DNA of 64,000 nucleotides from Bos javanicus (taxonomy: Eukaryota; Chordata; Mammalia; Artiodactyla; Bovidae). The number at the start of each line of letters is the position of its first letter. The first letter of the stretch is position 1. Below the pieces are notes generated by a model, which was not told the origin of the DNA, searched no databases, and worked only from the letters and a program-made list of their open reading frames with translations. The stretch is taken from the NCBI RefSeq assembly GCF_032452875.1, contig NC_083869.1, positions 118,302,001-118,366,000 of the forward strand, in the 5' to 3' direction. Position numbers and translations under genes: made by a program. Shown piece after piece: positions 1-11,245 of the stretch.

Positions 1-712
1 TCCCCCCCTCACCTTTCCTGGAACAGTGTTCCTTCCCCCCACCCCACTTCACCCCCCAAAAAAGCCCAACCAGTGGGAAGTTGATTCTTTGCAGCACTAA
101 GAGGTGGTTATACCAGGGGCAACCCCAGCGCCCCCCCTCATCTCCTGTCTCCGCTCCTCACCTGGTCCCTAGACGGTGGGTGTTTTTAGCATCTCCCTGG
201 GGCCCCTGTGCCTTGTCTCTGGGCCCCTCCTGCCTTTTCTTCTTGCTTCCCTGTGCAGACACTGCAGCGAAGCATCTCTATCCCAGACCTGTCAATATTC
301 TGAATTCTGTGTTTTTCACAACACAGAATTGTGTTGCCTATAGCCCCAGTACAATGTGGGTACCTGGCAGCCACTTCAGGGTAATTTCACATTCAAGGAT
401 GACACCAACATCCAAAGAAAACTTCATAAGGAATGTAAATATTTCAACTCTTTTGCGACTGACCCACAGCAAAACATCTTAAAGACCCGTCTCTCTGAAG
501 TCCTGTTGACAGCTGCTCAGGAATGACCCTTCTTGCCCATCTCTCATGTGTTTCTGCCCCTCGCCTTCTCCAGGCTGGCCCACTGGCCTGCATTTTCGCC
601 TAGCCATCTCTTCCCTCTTACTCTCAGCTGCCTTCTCTTCCTGGTTCAGTTTTTTCCTCCTGCAAATGGCTTCATTTTTATCACTGTTTCTGAAAATCAA
701 TTATACTTACAT
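1..712. other. Intergenic, nothing recognised
   Basis: C-rich and T-rich unique sequence. Frames on both strands have no recognisable similarity. Confidence 0.4.
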
Positions 713-721
713 TAAAGTTAA

Positions 722-907
722 GTTCAGTCTCTAAGTCATGTCCCACTGTTTGTGACCCCTTGGACTGCAGCATGCCAGGCTCCCCGTCCTTCACCATCTC
801 CCGAAATTTGCTCAAATTTATGTCCATTGAGTTGGTGATGCAATCCAGCCGTCTCATCCTCTGTCGCCCTCTTCTCCTTTAGCCTTCAATCCTTCCCAGC
901 ATCACAG
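722..907 (-). mobile_element. BovB 3'-tail fragment with target-site duplication
   Basis: Reverse-complement BovB 3' end (begins TTCAGTCTCTAAGTCATGTC). Flanked by the 9-base direct repeat TAAAGTTAA at 713-721 and 908-916. Confidence 0.85.
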
Positions 908-916
908 TAAAGTTAA

Positions 917-1664
917 AATAACCACAAAATCAACCAAAGCACACACAGAGGGCTGACACAACTCTGGATATTACATTGCGGACTGCCCAGCTACTGCCTG
1001 CACCACCGATACATTCGTCAGATCTGTTCCCCTGTTGAAAGATAGAGACCAGTCTTACTTAGGGCGATGAGGATCCCTTAGAAAATTTATGGTGTTAGAA
1101 ACACCACTTCCTAGGCCTTGATCATAGAAATTCTCCTCCAGGGCCAGGGACCTCCCAATCTGCATCTTCACAAGCTCCCCGGTGATTCTGAAGTGATGGT
1201 CCATGGACCCTCTCCATGGGAAATGGTCAGACTGTCTCAAGGGGACCCTCTTTAAACAGCGTCTGGCCAAATTCACTTTACTGGGACTGAAGACTCCTTT
1301 ACTGGTGCAGTTTCTTCAGCAGATCCCCACCCTTCAGCCTCCTGGAAGAGCAGACCTCATGAGGCGTTCTTGAAAATAGAAGAGTCTAGAATCCAGGCCT
1401 GAGGATTCAGCCAGCCATCTTTGGAATGGGCCTATCTCCAGACTCCAACTTGTTCAAATGAGAAAACAAGATCCCCCGGCCCTCTCTCCACCCACGTTCT
1501 CATCACAGCTCTGCTGTTACATTGTGCTAGCTGTGAGGTTGAAAGTTTGTGGTAAAGAACAGAAGGGACCTCCTAGCACAGTAAGGAAATTCTTACTCAC
1601 ATGTCAGAGGCACAAACATGTGCCTAACCGTGACTGTCCAGCTGGTTATTCTTTATTTTTCAAA
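917..1664. other. Intergenic, nothing recognised
   Basis: Unique sequence downstream of a BovB scrap; no supported gene. Confidence 0.4.
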
Positions 1665-1796
1665 ACCACATATGATTCTGTTTATATGAACTGTCCAGAG
1701 TCGGCTACAAGCTATAAAGACAGAAGATAGATTGAGTGGTGGCTAGGAGCTGGGGTCGCAGAGGGAAATGGGAAGTGACTTAGGGGTCAAGGGTTC
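1665..1796 (+). mobile_element. Old L1 3'-end fragment
   Basis: Contains ATATGATTCTGTTTATATGA, GTGGTGGCTAGGAGCTGGG and a following G-rich stretch, the pattern of old mammalian L1 3' UTRs. Diverged. Confidence 0.5.
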
Positions 1797-1984
1797 TTTT
1801 TTTTTTTTTAATTGGAAGATAATTGTTTTACTATGTTGTGTTAGTTTCTGCTGTACAACTGAACCAGTAGACATATATCCCCTCTCTCTTGGACTTCCCT
1901 CCCACCCCACCCCCATCCTACCCCTCCAGGTCATCACGGAGCCCTGAGCGGAGTTCCCTGTGCTATACAGCAGCTTCCCCTGTA
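1797..1984 (-). mobile_element. Ruminant L1 3'-UTR fragment
   Basis: T-run, then AATTGGAAGATAATTG, CTGTACAACTGAACCAG and CCTGTGCTATACAGCAGC. This is the reverse complement of a common artiodactyl L1 3' end. Confidence 0.7.
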
Positions 1985-1989
1985 TATAT

Positions 1990-2208
1990 GGGCTTCCCTG
2001 GTGGCTCAGTGGTAAAGAATCCTACTAGCCAATGCAGGGGACTTGGGTTCTATTCCTGGGTTGGGAAGATCCCCTGGAGAAGGCAACGGCAACCCACTCC
2101 TGTACTCTTGCCTGGGACATCCCATGGACAGAGGAGCCTGGTGGGCTCCAGTCCGTGGGGTCAGAGTCGGACACCACTGAGCACCGCAGCACCAGCACCA
2201 GCGCATAA
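1990..2208 (+). mobile_element. Bov-tA SINE
   Basis: tRNA-Glu-derived head (GGCTTCCCTGGTGGCTCAG; B-box-like GGTTCTATTCC) plus BOV-A body ending GTCGGACACCACTGAGCA. Confidence 0.92.
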
Positions 2209-2419
2209 TGTCAACGCTACTCTCAGTTTGTCCCGCGCTTGCCTTCCCCTGCTGTGCCCACAAGTCTATTCTCTGCATCTGCATCTGTAATTAATTCACT
2301 TAATCTGTGGACGCCCTTGGTTGGCTTTCCTGTTCCTGGATGCTCAACTACAGAGCCTTTGAGAGTTCCTTTGACCCTGAAAAACCCTCGCTACTTCTCC
2401 TAGTTCCCAGTTCCTACAG

Positions 2420-2638
2420 GGTTCTTCCCTCGTAGCTCAGTCGGTAAAAAAATCCACCTGCAATGCAGGAGACCCGGCTTCGATTTCTGGGTCAGGAAGA
2501 TCCCCTGGAGAAGGAAATGGCAACCCACTCAGGTATTCTTGTCTGGAAAATTCCATGGACAGAAGAGCCTGGCGGGATACAGTCCATGGGGTCGCAAGAG
2601 TCGGACACGACCTAGAGACTAAACCACCACCGCCACCA
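2420..2638 (+). mobile_element. Bov-tA SINE
   Basis: Same structure: head at 2424, GAAGATCCCCTGGAGAAGG in the body, end at GTCGGACACGACCTAGAGAC. Confidence 0.9.
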
Positions 2639-3123
2639 TGTTCCTGCCTAGCACCTCTGGAAGGGGTTCACACTGCCTTCTGGTGGTGGGGCAGCACTGT
2701 ACCATCGCCTGCAGAAGTCCAGAGTGCCTGCTGGGTTGAGTCTATTCTGAGAGAATAGGAAAACCTCCTCTACATGTTCTGCTTTGCCCGGATTCTCCCA
2801 AGAGCTCAAAACCAGGGCTACAGGAGTCCAGGGAAAACTTCTTTGAGGAACTAGAAATTGAGATGGTGTTGATATCAGGCACAGCTGCCCAAATAAACAG
2901 GGTCATGGTCTAGATGCAGAAATAGCCAGGCCTGCCCTTAGGCTCCGGCTGGGAAAATTTAGGTTGGCATCAGCACTTGTAGGTGTCGCACTTCCCTGTG
3001 TTGAGACCAGTCCTCTGTTGTACTTCTGAGGGGTTGGCCTCTCACGCTGAGATATTCCTACCCCCAGGATGTGAGGATGTGCTGGAACACCTCTGGCTTT
3101 TCCTGCAAGTAAGTACTAATGTG

Positions 3124-3332
3124 GCGCTTCCCAGGTGGCTCAGCGGTAAAGAATCCGCTGCAATACTGGAGACTCAGTTTCGATCCCTGGGTCAGGAAGA
3201 TCCCCAGGAGAAGGAAATGGCAACCCACTCCGGTATTCTTGCCTGGAAAATTCCATGGACAGAGGAGCCTGGCGGGCTACAGTCCTTTGGGTCACAAGAG
3301 TCAGACACAACTTAGGATCAAAACGACAACCA
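3124..3332 (+). mobile_element. Bov-tA SINE
   Basis: GCGCTTCCCAGGTGGCTCAG head, BOV-A body, tail of AC-rich repeats. Confidence 0.92.
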
Positions 3333-4730
3333 AGTACTAACATGTGCCTGTGAACTTGAAGCCCCTTTCACTGGCCGCCAGAACCCACCTGCTTATGGGC
3401 AGAGAGACCAGGCTCCCATGCTCCCCAGGGCACTTTCGTGGGCCCATGAATCAGTTCAGAACCTAGTCACAGGGTCAGCTGATTCACCCCCTCCTTCCGC
3501 ATCTTGACCGCCAGGCACAGTTACAGCCTTGGATCTGAATGTTGCAACCGCGGAGCCTGGATGCTCTGCCTGGGGCTATGGAGCCTGGAGAACCATTGTT
3601 GTGCCTGAAACTAGAAACCTTGATGTTGCCCTTGTGAAGGAAGGATGTTTCTGCCTCCATTCATCCCCTACAGAGTTTATTCTGTCAAACTGTCACTCCA
3701 CATTAAACAGATCCTGCCTAGGGTGGCCTGGCAGATGAGTTCTGATATCAGCTGAGACTCTGGACATGCCCCCGCCCCTTTTTGCTGCTCCTCAGGTCTT
3801 GTGTCCAGGTCTGGGTCACTGTCCTCATTGCTGAGTTCCTGCTTGAGGCCTCGTGCTGTCTTTTGGAAAACTGGCCTCCATGTGACATCCGGACGATGGA
3901 AGAGGGAGTTCCTGCAGGGTCTGCCCAACCTCTCTGTACATAATCAGGTGCCAGTGGCTGCTCATGGGGAGAAGTACCTCCAGTGCCAACCATGTCCTAG
4001 CTTTGGCTTTATCCAGTTGGCATGCCTGTTGGCACTCAGCCTGAGGAGTCCAGGCTGGCAGGGCTTCACTGAATGGTACTCCCTTTTCTGGATGGTTTTT
4101 GAGATGCTATGGCCCCTTGAGACCAGAGCAGAAGTGTGTAAGACCATGGCTTCCTGGATTTCATGATCTTGTGTCACCCCACGGTGCTAAAGTGATAGTA
4201 TGTGTGCTTTGATTTTTTTTTCCCAGGGATGATAACAGAAGGGAGAGCTGAGATTCCTGTAGCCCTCACGCTCAATTGCAGGCAGAAAGTTTCTAGGGAA
4301 TGGAGTGGGAGCATCTTTAGGAGGAAAGAGAAACAGTCAGGGTCCTCACGGCTTGGGGGAGTGAAGAAGAGGGGCCATGGCACCCAGCAGGACTGACCAG
4401 GCCAGCCGGAAGCAGGCCCCACAGCTACACGTGAGATGTGAGCTTGCTCAGCCAGGTCTGGCTCAGCAGAAGTTTGGAAAGCATCTAAGAAAGGCACTCA
4501 GCCCAGTCTGCTCTCTCAAGAGCAGGTATTCTTGACCAGGAAACCACGCCTGCCCAGCTCCTAAGAATGACTTTTCCAAGGTTGAATTTCTGGAATCAGC
4601 TAGAGGGGACACTATATTTTTATATATAATTCCTCCAGTCACTCTGTAAAGTTTTCTTTATTCAATTTTTGAAGCTGTAGCTCTTCCCAGCTTCAGAGGA
4701 TCATTTAAGAGTCATTTATTACCTCCTGCA
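3333..4730. other. Intergenic, nothing recognised
   Basis: Unique sequence with chance open frames (for example 3801-4166, plus) lacking recognisable domains. Confidence 0.4.
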
Positions 4731-5195
4731 GCCGTGAAATTAAAAGATGCTTGCTCTTTGGTAGAAAAGCTATGACAAACCTAGACAGTGTATTAAAATA
4801 CAGAGACATCACTTTGTTGACAAAGGTTCATATAGTCAAAGCTATGGTTTTTCCAGTAGTCACATACAGATGTGAAAGGTGGACCATAAAGAAGGCTGAG
4901 CACCAAAGAATTAATGCTTTCCAACTGTGGTTCTGGAGAAGACTCTTGAGAGTCCCGTGAACAGCAAGATCAAACCAGTCAATCCTAAAGGAAATCAACC
5001 CTGAATATTCATTAGAAGGATTAATGCTGAAGCTCCAATACTTTGGCCACCTGATACAAAGACTCATTGGAAAAGACTCTGAGGCTGGGAAAGATTGAGG
5101 ACAAGAGGAGAAGGGTGTGACAGAGGATGAGGCTGTTGGATGGCATCATTAAATCAATGGACATGAGTTTAAGCAAATTCCAAGAGATAGTGAAG
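4731..5195 (+). mobile_element. BovB 3' fragment (left part, split by a SINE)
   Basis: BovB C-terminal ORF and 3' UTR (AAGAAGGCTGAGCACCAAAG; ACTTTGGCCACCTGATACAA). It continues at 5422 after a Bov-tA insertion. Confidence 0.9.
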
Positions 5196-5414
5196 GCTTC
5201 CCTGGTGGCTTAGATGGTAAAGCATCTGCGTGCAATGTGGGAGACCCAGGTTCGATCCCTGGGTCTGGAAGATCCCCTGGAGAAGGAAATGGCAACCCAC
5301 TCCAGTACTCTTGCCTGGAAAATTCCATGGACTGAGGAACCTGGTAGGCTACAGTTCATGGGGTCACGAAGAGTCGGACACGACTGAGCGACTTCACTTT
5401 TCACTTTTTCACTC
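5196..5414 (+). mobile_element. Bov-tA SINE nested in BovB
   Basis: Complete Bov-tA. Flanked by a 7-base direct repeat, AGTGAAG, at 5189-5195 and 5415-5421, and by the two parts of one BovB tail. Confidence 0.93.
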
Positions 5415-5421
5415 AGTGAAG

Positions 5422-5508
5422 GGCAGGAAAGCCTGGTGTGCTGCAGTCCATGGGGTCAGAAAGAGTTGGACATGACTGAGGGACTGAACGGCAGCAACAA
5501 CAACAGTC
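5422..5508 (+). mobile_element. BovB 3' end (right part)
   Basis: Continuation of 4731-5195 (GGCAGGAAAGCCTGGTGTGC and onward) ending in a CAACAACAAC tail. Confidence 0.9.
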
Positions 5509-5709
5509 ACCTCCTATGTCACAACTTGGGAGGGGGCAGTCCTGAGGTGACCTGGATTCTCAGCAGCTCCGGCCAGTAGGGAATGGGACCATGTTGGACC
5601 AGGAAGAGAGAAACAGCCTGGGTACAGGACTAGAAGAGGTCTCCAGGGAGACACAAGTCACACTGTCTGCAGGGATGTCACTGACACTGATTTCATTAGG
5701 AGTTTTTAT

Positions 5710-5797
5710 GTATTTGCCTGTGCACGACAAATCGAACCTGTGGCCCCTGCAGTAGAAGCACAGTCTTAACCACTGGACCACCACAGAAGCCCCACAC
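5710..5797 (-). mobile_element. CHR-type SINE fragment
   Basis: Reverse complement of a tRNA-derived CHR SINE (CTTAACCACTGGACCACC). A 13-base repeat, TArGAGTTTTTAT, flanks it (5697-5709 and 5798-5810, one mismatch). Confidence 0.75.
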
Positions 5798-5810
5798 TAA
5801 GAGTTTTTAT

Positions 5811-6513
5811 CGTTTAAGGAGATGGGGGCCAAAACTTGGTGGGCCTGGGCAGTGAGAGAACAAAAGGAGGATGGATCTGAGTCTCCAGCTCAGAAGGACT
5901 GGGGAAAGATATGGACCACTAAGCCTAGCAGAATAAATCAAACCCCACTCTTGCAAGTAGGAAAGAGAACAGCAACAAAAGGAAGTTAAAGGATGGTCCC
6001 AGGGCTAAGGGTCTTGGTTGTCATAGCAACTGAACTGATAGTGGCTGAAACTTTCAACCTGAAAGAAATGACTTTTGAGTGGTTTTCTTTTTTTCCCCAA
6101 TAATAGAGCAATCCAGAGCCATGACAGAACAGAGTGAGAGAGACCTGATTCAGTTTATCAGTGCCAGAATGAAAGAGAAGGTCACAAATGGATTCAAGGT
6201 AATTTACAGCACAGCAATCCTGCCTGCTGGCAAACCAGTGGGGAGAAGGGTCTTTTACCATAACGCATGGAGACTGTGTTGCAAAGAGAAACCTTTAGTA
6301 CTCCCCTCAGAAGGAGTTGGAAATCCAAAGCCATCATTATCTCTAGAATCCATCATGCTCTCCAGGAAGGGCACCAGAAGTCCTTATGGCCGTATTTGTC
6401 ATCTTCCTTTCCAACTATAAAAGGAGCTCTGTTTCATTACATGCTTTTCTTTAGGTGCCCAAACTGCTTACACCCCTTTCTGGATGACAGGTGAAGTCAG
6501 TCCATTTCACAGT
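5811..6513. other. Intergenic, nothing recognised
   Basis: Unique sequence. The plus-strand frame at 6079-6420 (113 codons) has no domain I recognise. Confidence 0.4.
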
Positions 6514-6654
6514 TCACACTACTGTGGAAACAGTGGGAAATCAGAACCAAGGGATCTCTATGCATTTCCTGTTTATTTGTCTGTGACACTAGGTACCTAA
6601 ACGGGAAGTTGCAAGATCCTGTTGAAGAGTTTTCAACTTGCTGTGGGAGCAGGG
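6514..6654. repeat. 141-bp perfect tandem duplication, copy 1
   Basis: 141 bases repeated head to tail, without a single difference, at 6655-6795. The sequence is not a SINE or LINE that I recognise. The length is a multiple of three, so a plus-strand frame passes through both copies, but nothing suggests that it is coding. Confidence 0.95.
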
Positions 6655-6795
6655 TCACACTACTGTGGAAACAGTGGGAAATCAGAACCAAGGGATCTCT
6701 ATGCATTTCCTGTTTATTTGTCTGTGACACTAGGTACCTAAACGGGAAGTTGCAAGATCCTGTTGAAGAGTTTTCAACTTGCTGTGGGAGCAGGG
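6655..6795. repeat. 141-bp perfect tandem duplication, copy 2
   Basis: Identical to 6514-6654 and directly adjacent. Identity implies a very recent event, a polymorphic copy number, or an assembly artefact. Confidence 0.95.
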
Positions 6796-6882
6796 ATGGG
6801 GACTCTGATGATGGTGTTACTTGATTTTTATTTGTCAGCTTGTGCTGCCTAACAAAATCTCACAGACTGAGTAGCTGAAACT

Positions 6883-7018
6883 TCTGCTGCTGTTGCTGCT
6901 AAGTCGCTTCAGTCGTGTCTGACTCTTCGCGACCCCATGGACTGCAGCCTACCAGGCTCCTCCGTCCATGGGATTTTCCAGGCAAGAGCACTGGAGTGGG
7001 GTGCCATTGCCTTCTCCG
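6883..7018 (+). mobile_element. BOV-A monomer with target-site duplication
   Basis: Single BOV-A unit (GCTAAGTCGCTTCAGTCGTG to GCCATTGCCTTCTCC), flanked by AGCTGAAACT at 6873-6882 and 7019-7028. Confidence 0.88.
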
Positions 7019-7028
7019 AGCTGAAACT

Positions 7029-7883
7029 GCAGCTATTTATTTCTCACAGTTCTGGAGAATTTGGGCAGAGCAGATCAGAGCAATCTAGTAATTTGCACTG
7101 ACTTCCTATTTTTGTCTTGAGTGAAGAAAACCACTGTGATAAGAAAAGTTTTAATCCTTTGAGGCTTTGTTAATAGATAGCAATTAGCAAAATGAAAGTG
7201 CTAAAAGATCATTAAGTTTAAAATATTGACCATAGAATTGCAATTAAGTTAGTATATTTAAGTCTCATACTAAGCGCCTAAGAAGAAGAATGTTTTTTGA
7301 AATTATTTTTTAATGATAAATAGGGAGGACCAAGCAAGGATAAAAGATGTTCTTGACAGTAAGCCCAGAACTAATGGATCAGAAAGATGTAATGGAGCTG
7401 AAAATAGAACCACATGTGTATACTGAAAAGGCTCAGTGTGCCAGGCAAGACCAATGATAAGAATATCACACTGAATCCCATCCTGTCAAAAATAGCTAAA
7501 CATATAATTACAGAGATAAAGGGGGAATATCATACGTGTTCATACACTAGAAATATAATTCTGACTGAAATCAGACAGTAGAGTTGCAGAACAAAATGCT
7601 CAAAGACAGTGGAACAAAGTCTAAATCAATTTTGAAGGTGAGAAATTGTGATAAAATATGTATTGTAGCACAATATGTTGTTAGTTAATGAAAACAACAG
7701 AAGACATTCTGAGATATGCCAAGACAGAAAACATAACAGCCACGTGCTCTTCTTTTAAAATTACTTAAAAACATACTTCAGCCAACAGAAAGATGTATCA
7801 AAAAAGAAGTATGGAGATGCCATGGCAAGATAAGACCAGATAGGAAACTTAAACAGTAAGAACAGAAAACATTGCTATTGTTC
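7029..7883. other. AT-rich intergenic stretch
   Basis: No gene or recognisable element. A-rich segments (about 7320-7760) could be a very old LINE fragment, but no open frame or motif supports this. Confidence 0.4.
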
Positions 7884-8462
7884 TCAAAAATCACTGCAGA
7901 TGGTGACTGCAGCTATGAAATTAAAAGACACTTGCTCCTTGGAAGAAAAAATATGGCAAACCTAGACAGTGTATTAAAATACAGAGACATCATTTTGCTG
8001 ACAAAGGTTCATAGAGTCAAAGCTATGGTTTTTCCAGTAGTCATGTATGGATGTGAGAGTTGGACCGTAAAGAAGGCTGAGTGCTGAAGAATTGAAGCTT
8101 TCAAATTGTGATGCTGGAGAAGACTCTTAAAAGTCCTTTGGACAGAAAGGAGATCAAATTAGTTAATTCTAAAGGAAATCAAGCCTGAATATTCGTTGAA
8201 AGGACTGATGCTGAAGCTGAAGCTCCAATACTTTGGCCACCTGATGTGAAGAGATGACTCATTGGAAAAGACCCTGATGCTGGGAAAGATTGAGGGCAGG
8301 GGAAGAATGGGGTGACAGAGGATGAGATGGTTGGATACAATCACCGGCTCAATGGACATGAGTTTGAGCAAACTCTGGGAGACAATGAAGGACAGGGAAG
8401 CCTGGTGTGCTGCGGTCTATGGGGTTGAAAAGAGTTGGGCACGACTCAGTGACTGAACAACA
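7884..8462 (+). mobile_element. BovB 3' fragment
   Basis: Starts in ORF sequence (CACTGCAGATGGTGACTGCA) and runs to the GACTGAACAACA tail. The SRSF9 retrocopy inserted just after it. Confidence 0.9.
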
Positions 8463-8471
8463 GGGTAACTC

Positions 8472-8487
8472 TAAACCTGACTGTGGC
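8472..8487. repeat. Target-site duplication, left copy (SRSF9 retrocopy)
   Basis: TAAACCTGACTGTGGC, matched by TAAATCTGACTGTGGC at 10133-10148 with one mismatch. Confidence 0.85.
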
Positions 8488-10132
8488 GCCCTCCGCTTCC
8501 GCTCTCGTTCCCACAATGCTGTGCGGCTGAGCGCCTCCGAGCCCGCGGGGACACTGTGGGGGGATCACTGCCTGAGGCGGCGGCGGCGGCGGCGACGTGG
8601 GCTGCGGCGGGCCCGCGGCGTCGGGCGGTGCGGATGTCGGGCTGGGAGGACGAGCGCGGCGGCGAGGGCGACGGGCGCATCTACGTGGGGAACCTTCCGA
8701 ACGACGTGCGCGAGAAGGATCTGGAGGACCTGTTCTACAAGTACGGCCACATCAGCGAGATCGAGCTCAAGAATCGGCACGGCCTCGTGCCCTTCGCCTT
8801 CGTGCGCTTCGAGGACCCCCGAGATGCTGAGGATGCAATTTATGGAAGGAACGGTTATGATTATGGCCAGTGTCGGCTTCGTGTGGAGTTCCTCAGGACT
8901 TACGGAGGTCGGGGTGGGTGGCCCCGCGGTGGGAGGAGTGGGCCTCCTACAAGAAGATCTGATTTCCGAGTTCTTGTTTCAGGACTTCCTCCATCAGGCA
9001 GCTGGCAGGACCTGAAGGATCACATGCGAGAAGCTGGGGACGTCTGTTACGCAGATGTGCAGAAAGATGGAATGGGGATGGTTGAGTATCTCAGAAAAGA
9101 AGACATGGAATATACCCTGCGTAAACTGGATGAAACCAAATTCCGCTCTCATGAGGGTGAAACATCCTACATCCGAGTTTATCCAGAGAGAAGCACCAGC
9201 TATGGCTATTCACGGTCTCGGTCTGGGTCGAGGGGCCGTGACTCTCCATACCAAAGCAGGGGTTCCCCACACGACTTCTCTCCTTTCAGACCCTACTGAG
9301 ACAGGTGGTGGGAATTTTTTCTTTATTTTTTAGGTGAACTGAGCTGCTTTGTGCTCAGAATCTACATTCCAGATTGATGATTTAGTGGCTTAGGAGATTT
9401 TTTAAATTTTTTTTTTTAAGGAGATAAAACTACATAATTTCTACCAGGGCCATATTAGCAGTGAAACATTTTTAACTGCAGAAATTGTGGTTTTGGTTCA
9501 GAAACGAGTTGTATATTTTTCACCCCGATGATGTGAAAAAAATCAGTGCTGTATCCTTGTGGGTTGCTCTTCTATGGAGATCAGCAGTTACTGTGACTGA
9601 GTCGGCCCATTCTGTTTAGAAATGTATTTTAAACGTTTAATAACTGACAGGTGTAGTTGTCTTTGATTGTGTTCATAGATTTCACCAAGAGGCACACTCA
9701 TATGTTTAAAAAAAAAAAAAAACATTGAGTTGCAGTGGCAACTTGTGCCCAATTGGTAAGGAGCAGGAGTGGATTACTTATTTGGGGATAAAGTTAGTTG
9801 CTCTGACGATGGTCTGAGAACATCACATCCGAGGGAAGTTTCAGGGTTTTCTTATAATTCAAGGCCAACCATATAAACTAAGCTGCTTTAATGAAAAGGG
9901 GAGCATTGCAGATAGGGGAAGGGAATGAGAAGGCTAAAAACAGGCTTTTAAAAGTGGGTGCCAGCATAAAGATCACTGGGAAATTCTTAACCGAAACCAA
10001 CTTTAGCAAGTTGGTCAGGGGAAAAAACTCATTTAAGTTTTGGTTCTGTCACTTTTGCTCCTAAATTTGTCTCATATTTGTCCTTGGTATCTGAGCTATA
10101 AAAAAAGACAACCCCCCCCCAAAATAAATAAA
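8488..10132 (+). pseudogene. SRSF9: SRSF9 (SRp30c) processed retrocopy with uninterrupted ORF
   Basis: Intronless copy of the SR splicing factor SRSF9. The ATG at 8634 opens a 221-codon frame to the TGA at 9297-9299, the full parent length, with no frameshift. Visible parts are RRM1 with RNP2 (RIYVGNLP) and RNP1-like (LVPFAFVRF), a Gly/Arg-rich hinge, the pseudo-RRM with SWQDLKD (about residues 123-129) and a short RS tail (SRSRSGSRGRDS). GC-rich 5' UTR with a (CGG)n run and a long 3' UTR are included, ending in a degraded A-rich tail (about 10081-10137). Flanks carry a 16-base direct repeat, TAAAyCTGACTGTGGC, at 8472-8487 and 10133-10148 with one mismatch: an L1-type target-site duplication. 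It is not part of SP110. Whether it is transcribed is unknown. Confidence 0.93.
8634..9299 (+). CDS. Intact SRSF9-like ORF of the retrocopy
   Basis: 666 bases encoding 221 residues, starting MSGWEDERGGEGDGRIYVGN and ending PFRPY. All landmark motifs of SRSF9 are kept. A few residues differ from the human protein as I remember it (for example NLPND near residue 22, and LRTYGG in the hinge), but the functional bovine parent must be compared. The frame is open upstream to 8556 without an ATG. The bases around the ATG (CGGATGT) are a weak Kozak context. Native promoter sequence is not expected because the copy came through mRNA; any expression would need a captured promoter. Confidence 0.8.
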   Translation: MSGWEDERGGEGDGRIYVGNLPNDVREKDLEDLFYKYGHISEIELKNRHGLVPFAFVRFEDPRDAEDAIYGRNGYDYGQCRLRVEFLRTYGGRGGWPRGGRSGPPTRRSDFRVLVSGLPPSGSWQDLKDHMREAGDVCYADVQKDGMGMVEYLRKEDMEYTLRKLDETKFRSHEGETSYIRVYPERSTSYGYSRSRSGSRGRDSPYQSRGSPHDFSPFRPY

Positions 10133-10148
10133 TAAATCTGACTGTGGC
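10133..10148. repeat. Target-site duplication, right copy (SRSF9 retrocopy)
   Basis: TAAATCTGACTGTGGC directly after the A-rich tail; partner of 8472-8487. Confidence 0.85.
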
Positions 10149-10509
10149 AATATACAAAAACATGCAGACCTATCTCATTTATAAATACAAATGCAAAATC
10201 CTAAAAAACACCCTGTGCAATGGTATATTAAATACACAACAGGAACAAAAATTCCACACTAATTTAGAATTCCACTTAGTTTTTTTTCATAGTGTTATGA
10301 GTGTAGAAATTCTGAAAATGTTGTAGTTTAGATTTGAGAAAATGAGGAAACATACTGTGGGAGAAGACAGGCACAAATATTGCCTGTAGGAAGACATGGG
10401 AGAAGCCTGTGGTGTTGGATGGGAATTAGAGGCATATAATATTTATAAGTCATGGGATTATCAAGGAACGTTCTCTGTCCTGCCAACATGCACCTGATTG
10501 GATTTCTGA

Positions 10510-10602
10510 ATTACTATGGACCGGGGGAGCCTGGTGGGCTGCCGTCTCTGGGGTCACACAGAGTCGGACATGACTGAAGTGACTTAGCAGTAGCAGTGGT
10601 TG
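10510..10602 (-). mobile_element. BOV-A2 fragment
   Basis: Reverse-complement BOV-A end (GAGCCTGGTGGGCTGCCGTC to GTGACTTAGCAGTAGCAG). Confidence 0.8.
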
Positions 10603-10909
10603 CTATATACTATCCATTTCCCCCTGTTTGAATGCAAGTGTCTACAGTCTGTGTCATTATTATATTTGGAAAGTGGGGGAGACTAACTTGTCCTTTAGTT
10701 CACAGGTCTTTGGTTCCACAGAAGTTGTACCTAGGCCTGCATCCAGTGAACCACACCTAAGGAACTTATCTGAATTGAACCTGATATGGATGATGAGGTC
10801 CTGGACTTTGTTCCAGTCCTACAATGAGTGAGACTTATTGGGATGGGGTGGGGGGTGAGTGTCCTTTGCATGTGGGAAGGATGTCAATTGCTGTGGTCAG
10901 AGGGTAGAC

Positions 10910-11245
10910 TATGGTAGGGTGTTTCTGAAGACAGTGGCAACATTTCTTGCCAAATAACATTCCCTTTGAAACATGGCTTTGCCACTCATCCTATTGAGAG
11001 GTACAGCCCATTTCCCCTCCTTTTGAATTTGGTCTGGTGATTTGCTTGGACTGACAGTATGTGGAAGAAGTAATACTCTACAAGCATGAAAGGGCTTGGT
11101 CAATACCATGTGGAACAAAGATAAGGCATCCACATGGAGCTCTTCCTAAATTTCTGGCTCACAGACAAGTGAACAATAAGATGACTACTCCTTGAAGCCA
11201 CTAAACTTTGGGATCATTTGTTACACAGCAGTAGGTAGCTAATAT
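10910..11245. mobile_element. MaLR-like LTR fragment (old)
   Basis: Ends GCCACTAAACTTTGGGATCA, TTTGTTACACAGCAGTAGGT, resembling the 3' end of MLT1-class LTRs. Diverged. Confidence 0.45.

Noticed and set aside
3119..3340. Recurrent 60-110 residue frames on both strands across Bov-tA copies (here and at about 30 other sites)
   Set aside because: They are frames through tRNA-derived SINEs; the same peptide pieces recur in every copy and have no start, splice or domain context.
8471..9015. Overlapping plus and minus frames across the SRSF9 retrocopy (for example 8407-9015 plus, 8565-8780 minus)
   Set aside because: Shadows caused by the GC-rich coding sequence; only the frame from 8634 carries the RRM motifs.
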